DNA of 64,000 nt. Origin: Luidia sarsii (taxonomy: Eukaryota > Echinodermata > Asteroidea > Paxillosida > Luidiidae). Location: the NCBI GenBank assembly GCA_949987565.1, contig OX465120.1, positions 7,950,587 to 8,014,586 of the forward strand, given 5' to 3'. Both the position numbers and the translations under genes were made by a program. Shown here in pieces: positions 11,767-22,999 of the stretch. Within the stretch, counting starts at the first letter, position 1; each line of letters begins with the position of its first letter. Below the pieces are notes generated by a model. It saw nothing but the letters and a program-made list of their open reading frames with translations, was not told the origin of the DNA and ran no database searches.

Positions 11767-11928
11767 CGAATACAGCTGATCTCTTCTACGCTGTACTGCT
11801 GAATACATGGCCTGCCGTTGTGAAGTTTACACTGGCCATGGCATTGCTTGTCCAGAAGTCGTACATGTTTGCAGCCATTTCCATTGCCATATTTTCTTCA
11901 CCATCCTCGTGCTCGGGGACATGAGGCT
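11767..11928 (-). pseudogene. Transposon-borne ORF, cysteine-rich upstream exon
   Basis: An acceptor-like TTTTTTGTAG lies at about 11929. In the frame that joins the next exon the segment reads LLDKQCHGQCKLHNGRPC and SVEEISCIR before the donor CG|gtaagc. The start of the exon is open in another frame (PHVPEHEDGEEN), so a small frameshift or alternative border is likely. The cysteine/histidine spacing suggests a zinc-binding segment. Confidence 0.4.
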
Positions 11929-12382
11929 ACAAAAAAGAAAAAGATACATGAACAGAAAATTACATGATGGTGTGCGTGCGTACTGCCGCATATTAAAAAG
12001 TAAAATAGGCCTTTGCCTTTAAGTTAAACAGTTCATATGAACTGCAGTTGAAGTCCTGTGAGTGCGAAAAAGTGGCTCATAACATTCATTTAACACTTTT
12101 GTGTACACACGTGTACCTTACTCCCCTACTTCTACATGTCGGTTTAGTACAAAAACTTAAAAGAAACTGAAAAGCAACACGCCTTTTCTTTTTATGTGGA
12201 AAAAAATGGATAATTTTGTGGATGTTAACTTCTACGTAATTAATTATTGAACGTTTTGAACGTTGCACATTGCTTGTTCTTCAAATCATGGAGCTATTAG
12301 TATAAGTATTACCGGTAATTATTATAAGTAGCTCCATGTTTAAACCATGTCAAAGTCAATAATAAGTTAATAATGCTATAGG

Positions 12383-12428
12383 ACAGTACTCAGTACAGTA
12401 CTCAGTACAGTACTCAGTACTCAGTATT
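12383..12428. repeat. Short tandem repeat (CAGTACAGTACT type)
   Basis: ACTCAGTACAGTACTCAGTACAGTACTCAGTACTCAGTA: a mixed CAGTA microsatellite, self-complementary at AGTACT. Confidence 0.75.
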
Positions 12429-12463
12429 CTTGTTTACATATTTTAAACAGTAACTTACCAAGG

Positions 12464-12671
12464 GAGGATATTCCCGATCGAACCCTAAGTCATCCCCACT
12501 AGCATTAGCATCGGAGTCACATCGGAGACTCATTGACGTCACTTTCATCAGAATCAGAGTCGGACTGGTCTCTTTCATGAAACCTTGAAGGTCTTGAAAG
12601 TAATCATCGATAACGTCAAGTACTGAAGTACCGGTATGCCTAAGCTTGTAGACGAGTCTTTCAACCCGCAA
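12464..12671 (-). pseudogene. Transposon-borne ORF, acidic N-terminal exon
   Basis: An open segment encoding a region with CDSDANASGDDLGFDREYP before a clear gtaagt donor. It lies upstream of the cysteine-rich exon in the same transposon, so it is probably the N-terminal part of the same ORF. I recognise no domain. Confidence 0.35.
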
Positions 12672-13564
12672 GCTGCAGCATCGTTAATGAGTCTTGCAAT
12701 CCTGTCCTCGCGATCCGGATCGGGACAATTACACGGAAAATCCATGACTGGAAACTCATATACATGTATATTTACTGTTTCATAAAAAGGAAGACCAAAT
12801 TGGAGCCAACTTTTTCGATTAAGGCAGCAATGGCGACAGAACGCTACCGATTTCTAAGCACGCTCTGGCAATTGAGTGCAATGGAATGGTGCACACGGTC
12901 AGTCATGTCGCACCATGCTTTTACTGATACGCGGGGGCGATTTTTTACTGAGGTATGGTTCCACGTGCGTATCAGCCAATGAGGTGATGCTATTTTAGTC
13001 ACGTGACGCGTGTTGCTAACCCGACAGAGAGTTTGTTTACTACTACATCATACAAAAGAGGACCTGTGGTTGGCTGAATTGGAATTACCCGCCAATAACA
13101 AATACCATATTTGGAAAGCTGACGATCTCCTCTTTCTTTTGGTGCATGCCATGAACCAATTCTGCTATGGGACTCTGTATGTCAGTGGCTTGGAAAATCG
13201 CGATGTTGTTGTCGTCCGTGGTGAATGTAAGATTTTGTTTCGTCCATTTTAGATGGCCAGCAAAGACAATCGCCTCATAAAAATGCCTCTTATGCCATTT
13301 TCAAAGATTTTTGGGGGACTAAACTTGGCCAACTGATAGAATAGATGTTTAGCTTCAATTTAATGACAAAAACAAAAAATAGATCATGGACACAATTTTT
13401 CATTGAAATGGCTGTATCTCGAAATGGCCCTTGCCGACTTTTGCCTGGTTTTGGGGTGGCGGGTCACAAATATATATGCGCATGTACATGCTACAGGCTA
13501 CAGCCATTTCCAAAATAAATATGGTCACAGCTTTGCAGAAAAATGCAAAAAAAATAATAAAAAA

Positions 13565-13690
13565 ATGCAAACTGCTTCCTGACTGAAATGACCAAAAAGC
13601 GAATATCTTGACATTTGGACCCTAGCAGGATCTTTCTGCCTTTGAGAAAGTTCCTGCTACGATTGAAATGTCAGGCTTTCCTAATTTTTG
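13565..13690. repeat. Penelope-terminus fragment, palindromic
   Basis: A diverged version of the 406-601 palindrome: ACCCTAGCAGGATCTTTCT faces GAGAAAGTTCCTGCTACGAT. Preceded by the usual CAAACTGCTTCCTGACTGAAAT tail. Confidence 0.7.
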
Positions 13691-14580
13691 ATATTAGCTT
13701 TGCAGAAAGCAAGATGAAGGCCTATATATAGTAGCCTAGTAGGCCTATTGAGAATCAAAGTGTGGAAAAATTGACTCCATATCTAATATACAGAATACTT
13801 ATTTTATTGCAGTTTGATAAAGTAGGACACTATCATATATTCAATTGTAACATGCATACAGCCACAGGGCATCAGTGTTGCTTTCATGCATGTGATGTCT
13901 TCAGGCAGTCATTCTGTGACCTTTGGTCTATCTACAATGAGTGTACTGCGCCCCTACACAAGAGCCGACCATTCATCCTTAATATTCTTGTGAAGTTTTC
14001 TGTGTAGGTCAATACCAGTGTCAATCATAATAATTTCTACCTTTAAATTGTTGTTACTGAGTATTGATAAAATACAGCGTGCGAAAGGCTGCTATTTGGG
14101 GATCAAATCTTTGCTCAGCAAGATGCGTACGCAAACGCTTTCAGTAACCCTTGAACAAATCACCTCAAATTGAACAAATTGGGCCTGTTTTACCAGTCCC
14201 CCTTTTAAAAAATCTGTGCAATATAATCTAAACCAAAGACTTGTATAACTTCTTCATGATTAGACAAGAACTGAAACCCTTCCCTCTTTCAAATTGTTGA
14301 AACTTGATAAATGTAGGCGAGTAAACCATTTCCACAAGCATGCTGTTAGTATAAAAATCAGATCTAAACGTAGTTGAGTTTGAACATGAACTATCAGAAC
14401 ACTGCAAGTGTACTTAACATGTGAACCTAGCAATCCTACGCACAGAAGATGGCATGTTGCATGAAATACCATGTGCCTTGTCAGTTAGAATTTAGAAGTA
14501 AACCAAGAACATCATAATTGGTGATTTTCTCAATAGTGTACGGGATCATTCATACCTTTAAAAAATGTAAAGTGACATAC
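13691..14580. other. Intron 13 stretch next to exon 13
   Basis: No recognisable element. The ORFs at 13762-14007 and 14260-14472 have no similarity that I know. Confidence 0.35.
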
Positions 14581-14697
14581 CTGAAGTACACAGAGTATTT
14601 CTGGCAGGGCATTTTGTGAAGGATCTACAGGACCAAGCAGGCAAAAGACATGATGTGCTGGTGCATCTGACAGCAACTGCAGGTCATTGGGTGTATT
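14581..14697 (-). CDS. NAT10: NAT10 coding exon 13 (residues 541-579)
   Basis: It reads NTPNDLQLLSDAPAHHVFCL and ends QNALPEILCVLQ. The acceptor is TGTTCAG and the donor CAG|gtatgt. At 39 codons exactly, it is phase 0 at both ends. Confidence 0.95.
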
Positions 14698-15718
14698 CTG
14701 AACACAAACAGAAATCATCAATTACCACCAACAAGCAAATCTTTGTCCCTCATTAGTATTGGTTCCAAATGTTTTTCCCTTTTTGGAAATCCAGGAATAC
14801 TCCAACCTGTGTGCACATTATGCAAGGTGTTACTACTCAACTCACCTCAAATACGAGCTTGATGAATATGCTAGCAGAGGGCATTTAGTGAATTTCTTTA
14901 AATATACAAGGCATTGAATTCCACTTTGCCCTGTTTTGAAAACTTGCTAAATAATTGGGAATAATAGATAAGAGCACACTATGTGTACAAGAACAAACTA
15001 TGTGTAAAATTGATTCAAATGTGGCACAAGTAGGACATCTGTGGTTTTTGCCAAAGGATTATCTGCATTAAAAAAGAGCTTACTGTCAGCATCACATTGA
15101 AACATAGTGGTACTATGCATGTATATTCAGCGTCCGAGTAGCCCGGTTCTGACAGCCTTTGACCACATACTAGTCTCCACTTGACAGATACAGTAGATAG
15201 AGGAAATCTTCCTGGTGGTTAGTCCTAACCAAGTGTACAAGTTGCAGTGAGGGCAGTGAGTGAATTACCACTGTTTGTTGAGCAACTGCTGGGCTGTGGG
15301 ATGTCAACATGCTGTCTCCTGTGGCAGCATACCACATGTATCTCTCAATCATCAACATTAATGTTTCCACAATTAGGGCAACTGTTGCTGCTAATCTGGC
15401 AATTCATGTGCCAACTTATGTCAAAGCAGGTGTTTGACGAACTGTTTTGAGCATAGGCTGAAAAGAGTCTTTGTTTAAGATTTGGACAATAGTGGTGCCT
15501 GAATTCGGTGGGCACAGCGCATAACACCAGTGGAACACCACACTTAGAGCTCCCAGGGTGAAGTGGTTGATGATCATAATTAGTTCATGATTAAGTCAGT
15601 AAGTCAACAAATGACACCTGGGAAAAATCTGAGTACTGTATGTGGCTTTTCAAACATGCACAGAGGTGCTAAAATGTACTAAAGGTACTTAATACTAGAA
15701 ATGTGGAAGATGGTTTAC
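14698..15718. other. Intron 12 of NAT10
   Basis: A 1.0-kb GT-AG intron between exons 12 and 13 with no visible transposon. The overlapping ORFs at 15170-15527 on both strands look like chance. Confidence 0.4.
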
Positions 15719-15815
15719 CTTATAGTGTGCAGCAACATAGATTGACATTAGCCGTTGCAGGAATACCTCTGACGCCTTATGGAAACTAAACAATGTATCC
15801 CGATTGATGTAATAT
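15719..15815 (-). CDS. NAT10: NAT10 coding exon 12 (residues 508-540)
   Basis: The first base completes leucine 508. The exon then reads YYINRDTLFSFHKASEVFLQ and ends IYVAAHYK, with donor AAG|gtaaac in phase 0. Its 5' edge follows GTAC, not AG. Confidence 0.95.
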
Positions 15816-16059
15816 GTACAAGGTGGTCAGGAAAGACATCAGAATCAATTCTAAATACAAGTACATGCCCAGCGCACACATAAACACCCTAAATGCCAAC
15901 TGTTTATAGTGCTATAAAACAAACATTCAGTTTCTTTGTAACAGGTTAACACTAACCTTCAGTACCAAGCATGCCAGAACAAATATGCAGATTACAAATG
16001 AATTACAAAGTGTGGCGTGTGTGATGTAATACATATAGTCTAATAACATTAAAGGATAT
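15816..16059 (-). other. NAT10: AT-AC (U12-type) intron of NAT10
   Basis: This intron is 244 nt, the shortest one here. On the minus strand it begins ATATCCTTT (16059-16051) and ends TTGTAC (to 15816). A branch-site-like TTTCCTGAC places its adenosine at 15827, 11 nt from the 3' end, inside the usual U12 window. Joining at these points restores CDLYYINRD, matching vertebrate CELYYVNRD. No AG occurs in the last ~40 nt of the intron, so a GT-AG reading is not available. What I see is the splice signals and the join. Splicing by the minor spliceosome follows from known U12 consensus. Confidence 0.9.
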
Positions 16060-16210
16060 AAATCACAGTCTTGTGGCAATGGACATCCTGATGATATATG
16101 TGGGACATCAGCAACATCCAAACAAAGCAGACCATTCAACCATTGCTCTATTTCATCTCCTACACTATAGCGTATGGACTCCTGTAGGCTGACTTCATGC
16201 AAAATGCGAC
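16060..16210 (-). CDS. NAT10: NAT10 coding exon 11 (residues 458-507, first two bases of 508)
   Basis: It encodes RILHEVSLQESIRY, then WLNGLLCLD and SSGCPLPQDCD. The reading frame continues into intron with no usable GT donor near the required point. The exon instead ends at TGTGATTT followed directly by ATATCCTTT, the exact U12 AT-AC donor consensus. The remaining two bases TT form leucine 508 with the A that opens exon 12. Confidence 0.95.
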
Positions 16211-18462
16211 CTGAGAGAGAATAGGATTATTGAACATTAGTAAACATGATAAATTAAATTATTCATGATAACAAACGATAGAAATTCATGTAACTGATCA
16301 CAAGCATTTACGACAATTCCATTTTATACAGCAATTGCTCAAACTGAATATTGTACAGACATTCCTTATTACAATGGATTAAAGGCCCCACACACCATTG
16401 GTAAAGGTCTTAGAAACGCATCCATACTTTGTCTAATCCAGCATATGCATGAAATAACACACCTGTGAAAGTTTCAGCTCAATCCGTCAACCAAGTCGCA
16501 AGAAAATGGTGAAAAACTGACTCATTTTTTCATCGGTCTGTGTCAGCTTCGAGGATCGTAAAATGCAAATAGCAGAATTTTAAATAACGCCACCGTGCGT
16601 TTAAACCGTAAAAATTACGACTTCCAAATCGGCCAATGTAATCCGATATGATAAGGCATCTGGCCAGCTCTGTGTTGCCAGGAGCTTCGAAGGTCACCAC
16701 ATGGCCGCAGCCGCTGCATAATGAGTGTCCAGTTGCTTTCAATGCATGCACTGTACGGGGCGTTGCACACAACGGTAACTGACCGTGCGTTGTTTGGTCT
16801 TTGGTTGTTTGGTACATGTTCCATGGACGTACATGTACATGTACTGTACTACACTGCCGTGCAAAAGTCTGATCGAACTCACATGTTTTTTCAAAGACCT
16901 GTTTTACAGAAAAACTTTCCGAATTTCACATAAAATTTCAAACCTGTGTCATGTTTGTTTATTTTAATCAAATATAATCATATAATCTGGATACGTGTTA
17001 TCATGGTGTTATCAACCACTACTGGTATCTGGCAATATCAACGAAATTGAAGTTGAAAATGCTGAAGAAAAAAATATTATTAAAGTTGGGTAATGAATTA
17101 TATGTGAAATTGATGTGTTCTTTCTGTGTCGTTGCATTATGATTGTTTTGCCATGGGACAAACGAACAACCTAAACGTAGTTCATTTGTACATGTACATG
17201 TACATTGTTCACATGCGTCCTGCACCAGGTCTGAGTGACTTGAGACTCAATTCTTCATACTTTGTTTGTGCACAAACATATGGGCCCATAGGGTTTATAT
17301 GGTGCGGAAAAATATCGCGGCCAGCCGGGCGGCCATGTGATTTTTTGCTTGATGCCAGTTTATTTATTTTGCCTAAGGATCACCTTTGTTGACATTTACA
17401 AATAAAAACATTAACATGCCTGCAAAAGTGAATATCTGAGTGACGTGAATGTGGACAACTGTACATCTTGAAACTGTCTCCTGTCATTGACCAGTAAATA
17501 TTTATAAGAGTCATTAATGGGTTTATAGTCTGTAACTTGATCCGCTGGCTGGAGAAAGAATGCAAGCAGGATTAGTTATTATTCTCTACAGTCATCCATT
17601 GCAGAAACATCTGGCAACAACCATCCGCTACCTTATAATGTTTACCTCCACGTCTGCAACATGTCCATTCATATTTTGTTGTAGGTACTGATGCAGAGTA
17701 AGGCATGTCCATAAATAGTGCAATTACATGTAGCTGGTTTTGGTTGTACATAATTATGTGACTGAACTGACTGCTCCAATCTGATCCAGGGCGTTGTTTC
17801 ATTCTAGATATATGTAGGTTTTCAATAAAATAAATATAGATTTTACCAAAATGTTACTAACCTGAGGCATAAGTCTAATTTGAAGTACATAATCATAGTA
17901 CAGTAAGTGATGGACGGATTCAAGTTACTTTCTTTTTACAAAGTGTCTTGTCATTTTTATTTATGGTTTACATCATGTATATACATTGTTGTCAGGTTGC
18001 TATTCCTTCTAGAATAGAATAGCAAGGGGTGTGGGTAGGAGAGCAAGTAGACTTGTTGGGTCCAAGTTACTCTGACTAAATAGGAATGGCCAGGGTTCTG
18101 CCCACGATGGTCGGTGCCGGAAAACCCGCCCGGCACTCAAGATTCCCCGACCACAACTGCCGGAATGTTCTCTTTTTCAGACCATCACACATTTTCAACT
18201 TTTTGTATGAAAATTGCCCAATTCAATGTAAAATACTGTAATTACCAGTAAAAAGTTGTATCCAGTTGTATCCAAGGCCGTAAGTTTCGAGTATAAATTC
18301 ATTTATTGTTCCAGTTACGCGGATCATAGCACATGTTAGTTTAATAGTTGATACTATCGTTGACACAACACTTGTACACGTAGTTTCATTATGTCGCGTA
18401 CCCTATGTTATAGCTTTTAATACAACGGAAAATGAACTATAGTGCGAGACCATGCTACATGT

Positions 18463-18690
18463 ACGCCGTAAATTGTTTTTCCACGATGGTAAAGGCGCAG
18501 TGCACGGACCGCCACATAGTGTGGTCGCCTTTATCGTCGTGGAAAACCAACTTACCGCATAGCGCATATGCTATGCCGTAAATTGCTTTTCCATGAAGGT
18601 AAAGGCGCTGTGCACAGAGCGCCACACTCAGTGTGGTCGCCTTTACTGTGGTGGAAAACCAATTTACCGAAAAGCGTGCATGCTATGTCG
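18463..18690. repeat. Subterminal tandem hairpins of the hAT element
   Basis: Two ~111-bp units in tandem. In each, TTTTCCACGATGGTAAAGGCG-like sequence pairs with its complement (CGCCTTTATCGTCGTGGAAAA in unit 1), so each unit can fold on itself and also with its neighbour. They lie ~290 bp upstream of the transposase start and may be transposase-binding or regulatory sites. Confidence 0.7.
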
Positions 18691-18978
18691 TATTTTTTTC
18701 CCACGGCAGTTATGGCATACACGCTGTGGAACTGCGGCCCAGTGACAGCGCACACGTGTTAAGTGTCAATGTGCATAGCACGGTCTCGCAAACTTCGCGC
18801 ATGCTACAGCCGCTCGTTAGCCAATGAATTCGGACGAACCCTGAGTTTGCAAGACGATTTTTGAGTAAGTTAACTTCAGAGTACAATACTTGTAAACTAA
18901 GTCAAGTAAGTGAAGTAGTAGTTTGGAGTGAATAAGTTATTCAATACATTGATACACAGTATATGCTAGCGCGAACAT

Positions 18979-21149
18979 ATGTCACTTTTGAAGTATTTCA
19001 AGCGGACAGACACCGCGTCGGAGCCAAGTATTACTGGAAAGGATTCCGAGTCCGAAAATTCAGAGTGCGTACCGACACAAACAGCATCAACTTCAGCTGA
19101 GCCTAAAGCATCATGTTCCAAGTGTACCACTAACATTCAAGTTGGAAAAGATCAAGTGAAACGTAAGCAGGCCAAAGAGTTCAAAGTTGAGTGGAAAAAG
19201 ACCAGAGATTGGCTTGTTTATCTTCCTGGTAATGGCATGTTTTGTAGTCTTTGCCAAAAATATGACAAATGTCCATTTGGTCGAGATCGTTGGAATAAAT
19301 CACCATGCCAGCGAATAAGATTGGAAAGCATCCTGGCACATGAAAACTCATATGCACACCGAGATGCAAGAAAATCACAGCTAGCAGCAACTCTGTGTGG
19401 CAACATCAGAGAGGTGGTAGCTCCTGCAATACCAGTAAAAGCAATGCAGCAAGCATTTACGTGCTTGTACTTCTTGGCAAAGCATCGAATTCCCCATACA
19501 ACAAATTTTGAACCTTTATTAGACCTTGTAGATTACCTTGGAAAATGCAACTTATACAAGTGATAAAACAATCCAGGAGATGGTGATCATTATTTCTGAT
19601 GTTTTAAAGGACAAGATAATTAAAAATGTGCAAAATTCAGACCATTTTCCCATCATGCTAGACGAAACAACTGACTGCACAGTATCAGAACAGCTAGCAA
19701 TTCATGGTCGATTCATTGACAGGGAGTCTGGTCAACTTAAATCACATTTCTTAAAAGTTGTAGACTGCCTGCAACCAGAAATTGATGCTGTTAATGCACC
19801 CAATGATGGTGGCAACAATGAGGAGATGCCTACTTGTATAAGTGTAAATGCTCAAACCATCACCAAGCGAATTGTTGAATTTACTGAGGAGGCCAATCTT
19901 GATATGAGCAAATTGCGAGGGATTGGCACAGATGGAGCAAGCTCAATGGTTGGCTGCAAATCTGGAGTAGTAACTAGACTAAAGCAAACAACCCCCTCTG
20001 CTATCGGGGTTCATTGCACGGCTCATAGGCTTAATCTTGCCTCATCTCAAGCTGGTAATGCTGTTCCTTATATCAAACAATTTCAGGAGATATTGCGACA
20101 GCTTTTTGATTTTTTTGACAACAGTGCAATCCGAATGGCAGGACTACAATCTGTGCAGGCACTTGTTCATGAGAAAGGCAAGTTGTTGACACCTTGCTCA
20201 ACCAGATGGCTAAGCACAGAGAGAAGTGTGCAAAGATTGAAGGACTGTTTTGAGTCTGTTGCAATAAGCCTAGAACGAGGAGGGCTAGAGCGCACAAATG
20301 CTAAGGCTATCGGCCTTCATTCCCTAATCAACGAGTATAAATTTGTATGTACAATATTAATGCTGTGTGATGTTCTGCCGCATGTCTCACATCTCTGTCG
20401 CTACTTTCAGATTAAAGACTGTGATTACAGTCTTATTCCAAGAGTACTTGCAAGTACTGTACTTGAAATAAAGGCAATGGAGACAAAACCAGGCACTAAA
20501 TCTTTCAGGATTGGAAACCTTTCTAGCCAGGGTGCAGGCAAATAAAATAAACATAAAAAAACCACCAAATGTAGGCACAGACTACTTGTCAAGAAACATC
20601 ATCAAGCCCTATCTCCAAAAGCTTGTCAAAAACATTGAAGACAGGTTCACTGATAACTCAGTCATGGCACCTTTTAACATTTTCAACCCCAGAACTATGC
20701 CAGTATCAAATGAAGACCTTGATGAGTATGGGAACAACTATGTAAAAGAGCTGGCAACTCATTTCCAGGAAACCGGAATAGTTTCTGATGTGAATGTTTG
20801 CCTCATGGAGTGGAAACATTTCAGACAATTCATGAGAGCTAACTCAATGCAGGATACTCAGCAAGATGTTATCAAGTCTCTATGCAGCAATGACACCCTG
20901 GCACATGTATATCCCAACCGGAGTACATTTGCACAAATTTGTAGGGTGGTGCCAATTGCCTCGTGTGATGTAGAGAGGACATTTTCCCAACTAAAGCTCA
21001 TCAAAAGTCAAGTTAGAAACAGAATGAAGCAAAAGACATTGGATTCTCTTTTACGCATTGCAATTGAGGGACCTCCAGTGCAAGAGTTCCCAGTATCTGA
21101 GGCAGTTGCTTTGTGGGCCAAACAGAAACAAACGTCGGCTTCTACATAA
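18979..21149 (+). pseudogene. hAT transposase (TTF-type zinc finger), two frameshifts
   Basis: The first ORF (18979-19563) begins MSLLKYFKRTD. Its BED/TTF-like zinc finger has FCSLCQ and a downstream HENSYAH. The second (19538-20545) holds the DDE core, with LDETTDCTVSEQLAIHGRF, RGIGTDGASSMVGCKSG and the VHCTAHRLNLASSQ block, then STRWLS. The third (20511-21149) ends with the hAT dimerisation domain, IASCDVERTFSQLKLIKS and KTLDSLLRIAIEGP. The full length of ~720 codons fits the family related to ZNF862/ZMYM-like domesticated genes. Two single-base-type frame changes, at about 19540-19560 and 20510-20545, break it. An intron at either place is less likely, because the frames overlap within conserved sequence. 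Confidence 0.88.
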
Positions 21150-22586
21150 GTTGGCATTCATTAAGTAAGTACAATTGTTGTCTCTTTCCTGAATTATTAA
21201 GTACATATAGTGCAAGAGAATCACACATGCCTAGTTCTTGTCTATATAGCATTTTCCATCAAATTACCAGTATTCTAATTATTGTAACAGCTGTGACCTG
21301 ATGTTATCTTACAAGTGACCTTTGACCCTGTTTTCTAACACACACCCCCACCACCGCCGCCGCCGCAGGTTTTTTCAGGCACTAAAAAAACCCTGGGCAG
21401 AACCCTGGAATGGGGATTCTAAAGTAGCAATTATTACAATATTATAATTAACCCTTATACATGTACAGGTATGTAATATGAAATTATGATTGTACGGCCT
21501 TACAATCATATTCAATCATTACAAATTTACAATGTTTTCCAAATGTCGGGTACAGTAATTGTTACTTGAGAAACTATTCCATTTACGATGTTCTCACTAG
21601 ATTCAAACACTTGAAATAACATTGTCTAACCATGGAGGCACAGGATATTTCAAAGGTTGTTACAGATTTTTTTCTGTGGAAAATTAGAGAAACTTGGCTG
21701 TAACAGTGTTATTTTCTTCTCTTCATAGAATAGTTACGGGGTTCCCCAAAGACAATAAAAACAATCCAGTATTAGGCCGACCAACAATTTGCAAATCTAA
21801 GCCCTGAATAATAATAGTTTTAACTTATAATTTAATGTACTACAGTACAGTGGCTATGGGGGGAATTCAGCTGGAGAACTCACTTGCAAGACTCGTCATT
21901 CATAATGCCATAGTGATGGTGATGCCGATGGTCATTATTTTTTATCCCTGCACTGCAGCCGCTCTTGCAGGCCGACCCTTGTCCGACTTAGTCCGAATAA
22001 CTTGGACCTAACAAGTCACACTTATTATCGAAATTTGAAAATTGGAGGACAGGGTCACCCGGCCCTCCAAATTTGAAATTTCGATAAAAAAGGGTGATTG
22101 TCGGGTCCAAGTTACTCGGATGCTCGGACTATCTCCGACTGACGCTTGTTGACAGTATCAGTCACACTGAATCCTGAATGACACCTCCCGTTTTGCTTTG
22201 ATTTCTGCTGCGTGCTTCGCACGATACCTTGCCTGCTTCTATTTCACAGATCTTCTTTTCGAAACAGGGGACAGAATTCCCCGTCCTGCGGAACCCCGTC
22301 GACGTTTCCGCTGTTCCTGATTCATGATTTTACAGACTTCGACTTTTGAGTTTTAGTTTTACCATGGTTTACACAGACCTATGCAACTGTCACATGCGGG
22401 TCCGTCACACACAATAAGTGAAGGTCTACACGCGTGGGTGTACATGTACATGTACATGTAGTGCTATACAAACATTTCTGCCCCCCCCCCCCGGTCCCCG
22501 CTCGCGTGCACACATTATGCCCGTTCACGAATACGGAAAGGCTAACTACATCCAGACAATAGAGGGCAGTAAGCATGGCTTTTTCG

Positions 22587-22614
22587 AAAAAGGTCGTTTA
22601 TAAACGACCTTTTT
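22587..22614. repeat. Perfect 28-bp palindrome
   Basis: AAAAAGGTCG followed by TTTATAAA and CGACCTTTTT: perfect twofold symmetry. It is near the right end of the TTAA-flanked element, so it may be a terminal recognition structure. Confidence 0.85.
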
Positions 22615-22813
22615 AAAATCGCACAAAATTCCACTTTTTAGGAAAATTGCAGCATTCCAAGCGCTAAAACTTCACAGTGTGTCTCCTACTGATATTAACT
22701 TAAACTTGAGTAAGTTACCTTAACAAAATTTCTCAGGTCGAAATTTGGGTTCGTGCAAATGGTGTGTAGGGCCTTTAAATTCAAGGATGCCATCTGGAGT
22801 TCATTCTACTGAC

Positions 22814-22941
22814 CTGCTGCTGATGTGCCTGCATCTGAGATCTCTTTAGACTGTGTCTTTCCACTTGCACCAAATGTAACATTTTGATGCCTGAGTTGTC
22901 GAATGAGCTTCAAAGAGAGAGAGCGTCCTGTTCCTTCATAC
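22814..22941 (-). CDS. NAT10: NAT10 coding exon 10 (residues 415-457 plus split codon 458)
   Basis: It opens with YEGTGRSLSLKLIRQLR, a conserved helicase motif. It then runs into a variable linker rich in K, T, S and G, as in other NAT10 proteins. The donor is G|gtcagt (C at +3). Exon 11 supplies GT, making glycine 458. The exon sits only 40 bp outside the TTAA-flanked element that fills the next intron. Confidence 0.92.
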
Positions 22942-22999
22942 CTGCACAAACAAGAACATACCAGTGCTGTTAGGAACTCGGCATATATGGACACATAAT

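Larger units (their letters stand above)
9583..13468 (-). mobile_element. DNA transposon with 26-bp terminal inverted repeats
   Basis: The left end TGTGACCCACCACCCC and the right end (reverse complement TGTGACCCGCCACCCC) match over 26 bases with one mismatch. The flanks are TA-rich and I cannot define the target duplication. Inside, the minus strand carries exon-like coding segments (12414-12671, 11767-11928, 11079-11337) and an apparent promoter-like GC-richer region on the right side. A foldback MITE (11494-11702) lies in its intron. Superfamily not determined. Confidence 0.75.
18091..21407 (+). mobile_element. hAT transposon with broken transposase
   Basis: Perfect 14-bp inverted ends CAGGGTTCTGCCCA (18091-18104 and 21394-21407) enclose 3317 bp. 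The flanks share GAATGG, offset by one base, which fits a decayed 8-bp target duplication. The plus strand carries a zinc finger plus hAT transposase in three overlapping frames. The 5' part holds a pair of long hairpins (18463-18690). Confidence 0.9.
16383..22774. mobile_element. TTAA-flanked DNA element, split by a hAT insertion
   Basis: The left end AGGCCCCACACACCATTGG (16383) and right end (reverse complement AGGCCCTACACACCATTTG, ending 22774) are both flanked by TTAA (16379-16382, 22775-22778). Without the nested hAT element it is about 3.1 kb. No transposase is recognised in it, so it is probably a non-autonomous Kolobok- or piggyBac-type element. A 28-bp perfect palindrome lies at 22587-22614, a homopolymer of about 12 C at 22483-22494 and a TGTACA run at 22440-22459. 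Confidence 0.65.

Noticed and set aside
16020..16059. GT-AG intron between NAT10 exons 11 and 12
   Set aside because: No GT near the conserved exon end and no AG in the last ~40 nt of the intron gives the conserved protein. The AT-AC join does so exactly.
18091..21407. Host gene of the ZNF862/ZMYM type
   Set aside because: The ORFs lie between perfect transposon ends and contain frameshifts, so this is an element and not a domesticated gene.
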